Source: CAZRHR01 sp964599915 (lineage in GTDB: Bacteria; Bacteroidota; Bacteroidia; CAIKAF01). From it: DNA of 34,821 bases. The notes below the pieces were generated by a model, which saw only the letters and a program-made list of their open reading frames with translations, made no database searches and was not told the origin of the DNA. Shown piece by piece: positions 31,560-34,821 of the stretch (within the stretch, counting starts at the first letter, position 1; the number at the start of each line of letters is the position of its first letter). The translations under genes and the position numbers were made by a program. The stretch is taken from positions 1-34,821 of the forward strand of contig CAZRHR010000021.1 in the NCBI GenBank assembly GCA_964599915.1, written 5' to 3'.

Positions 31560-31994
31560 ATGGGATTTTTAAATGAGTTTAAAGCCTTTGCTTCACGAGG
31601 CAATGTGGTAGATTTAGCCGTGGCGGTGGTCATTGGTGGAGCGTTTGGGAAAATTGTCACTTCGGTGGTCAATGATGTTTTAATGCCCCCCATTGGTTAT
31701 TTGACCAGCGGTGTGAGCTTCAAATCTTTGTTTTTTGCTTTAGATGGTTCCAGTCATGTGTCCCTAGAGGAAGCTATTAAAGCCGGGGCGCCGGTCATTG
31801 CTTATGGCGCATTCATTCAAAGCGTGATTGATTTTATCATCATCGCCTTTTGCGTTTTTCTTTTAGTTAAAGTCTTGAACGCCTTCCAGAAAAAGGAAGA
31901 GGCCAAAGCACCCGAAGCGCCACCAGCTACCCCAGAGGATATTCTGTTGTTGCGCGAAATTCGGGATAGCTTGAAGAACCCGACCGAAAAGTAA
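31560..31994 (+). CDS. mscL: Large-conductance mechanosensitive channel MscL
   Basis: A 144-residue channel that opens under membrane tension to release solutes during osmotic downshock. The N-terminal amphipathic helix and first membrane helix (MGFLNEFKAFASRGNVVDLA then VAVVIGGAFGKIVTSVVNDV) are canonical, the DLAVAVVIGGAFG stretch being the pore-lining part. A short periplasmic loop follows, then the second helix (about 75-105, YGAFIQSVIDFIIIAFCVFL) and a C-terminal helical bundle (PEDILLLREIRDSL). Length and pattern fit the family. The 140-bp region upstream holds the previous terminator and the hairpin GGGTTT-ttac-AAACCC; no strong promoter is recognised. Confidence 0.97.
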   Translation: MGFLNEFKAFASRGNVVDLAVAVVIGGAFGKIVTSVVNDVLMPPIGYLTSGVSFKSLFFALDGSSHVSLEEAIKAGAPVIAYGAFIQSVIDFIIIAFCVFLLVKVLNAFQKKEEAKAPEAPPATPEDILLLREIRDSLKNPTEK

Positions 31995-32057
31995 GGGTTT
32001 TCACCTTCGGGGTCCCGTGTGGATAAACTATTCCCTTGATCCTGAGATTTTTTTCAA

Positions 32058-32097
32058 ACGAGGCATGCGAACCAATCGACGCATGTCTCGTTTTTAG
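32058..32097 (+). terminator. Terminator between convergent mscL and adenine deaminase genes
   Basis: A 12-bp stem with one G-T pair (ACGAGGCATGCG/CGCATGTCTCGT), a 10-nt loop and a following T-run. It ends about 60 nt past mscL, and the T-run contains the stop codon of the convergent deaminase gene. Confidence 0.85.
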
Positions 32098-33740
32098 TTT
32101 TTACCCTGTTCCAAGGTCAAGCCACAAAAAGCAAATCGGTGTCCATCGAACAAGCCAAGATCGGATAGTTTTAGTTGGGGAATCACCAGCAGCGCCATAA
32201 AAGATAAACTCATGAAAGGAGCCCTTAAAGGCGTGCCAAGCGATTTGGCCAAGGCGTCTAGACGGGTGTAGGCTTCTGCCGTTTCTTGCCCATCGGCAGT
32301 GGTCATCAGTCCAGCTACGGGCAAAGGCAATACCTCGGTGCTTTCACCTGTGTAAACGGCCAGCCCACCCTTGTGTCTAATGATGGCATTTACGGCTTCG
32401 CATAAGGCCTCCGTACTTGTACCAACTGCTACAATGTTGTGGCTGTCGTGCGCCACACTTGCCGCTATCGCGCCAGCCTTAAGCCCGAAATTTTTAATCC
32501 AAGCTACAGCCGGTTTTGCTTCTTTGTAACGATTAACTACGGTGATGAGCAAATGGTCATGCGCTAGATCTGCTTCCAAATATCCTTTTGGGGCAAAAGC
32601 CGGGGCGGATAATTCTCTGGTGATAAGTTCTCCATCCAAGGCCTCAATCACCCGAATAGGCGTTTTATCTTCTATCGCCAACTGAAAATCTTCGGGATTT
32701 TTTGGGCCAATGTTGAATTGATTGGGTGCAGGCGAGGGCAGGTAGGGGAGAAGTGAAGTGCCATTTTCAGCCACTTTTTGCCCCTGAATGTAGGTGGCGA
32801 GACATTGAAAATCCTGTAGGTCTTTGATGCGAATAAAGTCAGCCGGATCTCCAATGCGCAATAAACCTACCGGCATACGGTAGTGTAAAACAGGTTCAAC
32901 GCATGCAGCTTTAAGAATGGGGAACAGGGGAAGTTCTTTGGCCACAAGACGCGCCACCAGTCGGTTGATATGTCCGGTGAGGAGCAAGTCCGGGTGTTGA
33001 TCGTCGGTACAAAGCATCAAAGGTCCATTTTCTTGAAAAAGTGGCCATAAGGCTTCCATATTTCGGGCGGCACTGCCTTCGCGCACCAAAATTTTCATAC
33101 CTAGCTTTTGCTTTTCTTGGGCTTCGGCCAGGGTAAAACACTCATGATCCGTTGAAATTCCTGCTTGAATATAGGTTTCAGCCTCTTTTCCACGTAATCC
33201 GGGAGCATGCCCATCGATAGGTTTTTGGAGGTCTTTGGCATGTTGAATTTTCGCCATGACTTGTTCATCTTGGAACAACACACCGGGAAAATTCATCATT
33301 TCTGCGAGGTAGTACATGTCCGGTCGTTTCAATAAGTCCAGAACCGCTTGGTCATCTAAAATGGCACCTGCTGTTTCAAAAGAAGTTGCCGGTACGCAAG
33401 AAGGAACACCAAAGGCAAATTTGAAAGGTGTCTGAGCCGCATTTTCCAGCATAAACAGGACACCTTGTTCCCCCAACACATTGGCAATTTCATGGGGATC
33501 GCTCACGGTTCCTACGGTGCCATGCACCACTGCCATTCGTGCAAAATTGGTAGGTAAAAGCATGGAGCTTTCCACATGGACATGAGCGTCGATAAAGCCG
33601 GGCATGAGGTAGGACTCCGGAACGGCATCTTCGACTTCTTGGATGTGGGTGATGATACCATTTTCCCAATGAATTTCACCGGGAAAAATACGTTGATTAA
33701 AAATGTCGATGATGTGAACGCGTGCCGTTTGTTTTTCCAT
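32094..33740 (-). CDS. ade: Adenine deaminase
   Basis: A 548-residue amidohydrolase of the Ade type that converts adenine to hypoxanthine in purine salvage. The metal-binding motif PGFIDAHVHVESSML contains His53, His55 and Glu57, and DPHEIANVLG, DGHAPGLRG, GISTDHECFT and CTDDQHPDLLL (with later metal ligands) follow. The C-terminal domain has VAHDSHNIVAVG and KGGLAVYTGE, as in full-length Ade. Length agrees with the family. It reads toward mscL and lies downstream of the groEL terminator on the same strand. Together with allantoinase at 8373-9692 it points to purine use, though the two are 22 kb apart. Confidence 0.96.
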   Translation of the reverse strand: MEKQTARVHIIDIFNQRIFPGEIHWENGIITHIQEVEDAVPESYLMPGFIDAHVHVESSMLLPTNFARMAVVHGTVGTVSDPHEIANVLGEQGVLFMLENAAQTPFKFAFGVPSCVPATSFETAGAILDDQAVLDLLKRPDMYYLAEMMNFPGVLFQDEQVMAKIQHAKDLQKPIDGHAPGLRGKEAETYIQAGISTDHECFTLAEAQEKQKLGMKILVREGSAARNMEALWPLFQENGPLMLCTDDQHPDLLLTGHINRLVARLVAKELPLFPILKAACVEPVLHYRMPVGLLRIGDPADFIRIKDLQDFQCLATYIQGQKVAENGTSLLPYLPSPAPNQFNIGPKNPEDFQLAIEDKTPIRVIEALDGELITRELSAPAFAPKGYLEADLAHDHLLITVVNRYKEAKPAVAWIKNFGLKAGAIAASVAHDSHNIVAVGTSTEALCEAVNAIIRHKGGLAVYTGESTEVLPLPVAGLMTTADGQETAEAYTRLDALAKSLGTPLRAPFMSLSFMALLVIPQLKLSDLGLFDGHRFAFCGLTLEQGKN

Positions 33741-33761
33741 GGGAGAAAAATACGCAAGGAA

Positions 33762-33796
33762 AAATAAAAAAAGGCGTCCCTTGTAAGGAACGCCTT
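33762..33796 (-). terminator. Rho-independent terminator after groEL
   Basis: On the minus strand, AAGGCGTTCC-loop-GGGACGCCTT with one mismatch, followed by a T-run (the A-run at 33761-33772 on the plus strand). It lies just after the groEL stop and before the adenine deaminase ATG. Confidence 0.9.
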
Positions 33797-33818
33797 GATA
33801 TTGGAGATTGAATGTGGA

Positions 33819-34821
33819 TTAATAATCCATTCCACCCATTCCGGGAGGCATGGCTGGTGCTTTAGATTCCTCTTTAATCTCAGCCAATACACATTCGGTT
33901 GTGAGCAACATACCTGCAACTGAAGCGGCATTTTCCAAGGCTACACGGCTTACTTTTGCAGGGTCAATGACACCGGCCTTCATCATAGGTTCGAAGGTTT
34001 CGGTGCGGGCATTGTACCCTTCGTCTTCCTTGCTTTGTTTAACGTGTTGAATCACGATGGAAGGCTCTTGGCCAGCGTTGCTTACGATTTGACGTAAAGG
34101 CTCTTCTAGGGCGCGTTTTACGATGTTTACACCGAAAGCTTCATCATCGTTGTCTCCTTTGAGACCTTCAATGGCTTGAATACAACGGATGTAAGCTACA
34201 CCGCCACCTGGTACGATACCTTCTTCTACGGCTGCACGGGTAGCATGAAGGGCATCGTCCACACGGTCTTTTTTCTCCTTCATTTCTACTTCGGTTGCTG
34301 CACCTACGTAAAGTACGGCCACACCACCAGATAATTTAGCTAAACGCTCCTGTAGTTTTTCACGGTCGTAATCAGAGGTGGTTACTTCCATTTGGGCTTT
34401 GATTTGGTTCACCCGCATGGTGATATCCTCTTTGGTTCCGGCACCATTGATGATGGTGGTATTGTCTTTGTCAATGACCACTTTTTCAGCTTTTCCTAGG
34501 AAGCTTACATCGGCATTTTCCAATTTGAAACCACGCTCTTCGCTGATAACGGTACCACCTGTTAGGATGGCGATGTCTTCCAACATGGCTTTTCTGCGGT
34601 CTCCGAAGCCAGGCGCTTTTACAGCCGCTACTTTCAACGTACCACGCAATTTGTTTACCACGAGGGTAGCCAAAGCTTCACCATCTACTTCTTCAGAAAT
34701 GATGAGCAAGGGACGACCACCTTGGGCTACTTTTTCAAGGATAGGAAGCAGCTCTTTCATGGAAGAAATCTTCTTGTCATAGATGAGCAAGAAAGGATTG
34801 TCCAATTCAGATTCCATGTTG
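33819..34821 (-). CDS. groEL: Chaperonin GroEL, C-terminal part (runs off the window)
   Basis: The last 333 or so residues of the 60-kDa chaperonin, cut by the right edge; the N-terminal roughly 210 residues are outside. The apical domain (DNPFLLIYDKKISSMKELLP, AVKAPGFGDRRKAMLEDIA, TGGTVISEERG) and the intermediate and equatorial parts (LAKLSGGVAVLYVGAATEVE, RAAVEEGIVPGGGVAYIRCI, NAASVAGMLLTTECV) are clear, and the protein ends in a short PPGMGGMDY tail. GroEL refolds proteins inside a cage capped by GroES; the groES gene is presumably beyond the edge. Nothing in this part looks degenerate. Confidence 0.98.
   Translation of the reverse strand, partial: NMESELDNPFLLIYDKKISSMKELLPILEKVAQGGRPLLIISEEVDGEALATLVVNKLRGTLKVAAVKAPGFGDRRKAMLEDIAILTGGTVISEERGFKLENADVSFLGKAEKVVIDKDNTTIINGAGTKEDITMRVNQIKAQMEVTTSDYDREKLQERLAKLSGGVAVLYVGAATEVEMKEKKDRVDDALHATRAAVEEGIVPGGGVAYIRCIQAIEGLKGDNDDEAFGVNIVKRALEEPLRQIVSNAGQEPSIVIQHVKQSKEDEGYNARTETFEPMMKAGVIDPAKVSRVALENAASVAGMLLTTECVLAEIKEESKAPAMPPGMGGMDY

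Noticed and set aside
32018..32026. A perfect DnaA-box-like 9-mer (TGTGGATAA) after mscL
   Set aside because: It is single, with no cluster of boxes, no AT-rich unwinding element and no dnaA or dnaN nearby, so an origin is not supported.

Overview
The window looks like a chromosomal segment of a member of the Bacteroidota, most likely a flavobacterial or Cryomorphaceae-like free-living bacterium. The evidence is a recurring promoter element TAnnTTTG (the Bacteroidota -7 box) in front of several genes, and families typical of that phylum: an OmpA protein with thrombospondin type 3 repeats and a DUF5723-like N-terminus, the Bacteroidota form of LptE next to a small gene and secG, bacterial geranylgeranylglyceryl phosphate synthase, multi-PAS proteins ending in a HisKA helix pair, and a deoxynucleoside kinase beside folE. 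Both strands are densely coded, with many 1-30 nt overlaps. I see no tRNA, rRNA, CRISPR array, prophage or insertion sequence. The placement within the phylum is inference.

Left part (1-8,300): a tight plus-strand operon of an SDR-like protein, a flavin reductase-like protein, a cryptochrome/photolyase-family protein and a tiny DUF2256 zinc protein. Next comes an 813-bp gene-free stretch with three copies of a structured 84-94 bp repeat, then a minus-strand 730-residue multi-PAS protein that ends after the HisKA region without an ATPase domain. A possible mini transcription unit with its own promoter and terminator follows at 6084-6148, and then a minus-strand molybdopterin operon moeA-moaD-moeB.

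Middle part (8,300-19,800): allantoinase overlapping a hydroxyacid dehydrogenase; a polysaccharide co-polymerase (Wzz-like) overlapping an O-antigen ligase/polymerase-like protein and then a DinB-like protein; convergently, folE and a deoxynucleoside kinase; a GH3-family acyl-adenylating enzyme overlapping a secreted propeller-like protein; an orphan 141-residue protein; then a fatty acid desaturase and an EXPERA-domain membrane protein.

Right part (19,800-34,821): the OmpA/TSP3 protein; sahH; a minus-strand operon for geranylgeranylglyceryl phosphate synthase, PnuC and a NadR-type kinase; a secreted WD40-like protein; then a plus-strand run of cystathionine beta-synthase, a cobalamin-binding-like protein, LptE, a small helical protein, SecG, a lipoprotein and MscL. 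Adenine deaminase and the C-terminal part of GroEL are on the minus strand at the right edge. SahH and CBS could act in sequence (S-adenosylhomocysteine to homocysteine to cystathionine), PnuC and the NadR-type kinase form a nicotinamide riboside uptake and phosphorylation pair, and LptE and SecG serve envelope assembly and secretion.

The strongest candidates for something under-described are the SDR/flavin reductase/photolyase-like/DUF2256 cassette, in which both the SDR and the photolyase lack canonical active-site residues, the structured repeat array at 3091-3625, and the mini unit at 6084-6148. Several promoters sit only 4-5 nt before the start codon, which suggests near-leaderless transcripts. 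All family calls rest on reading the sequence; no database search was run.
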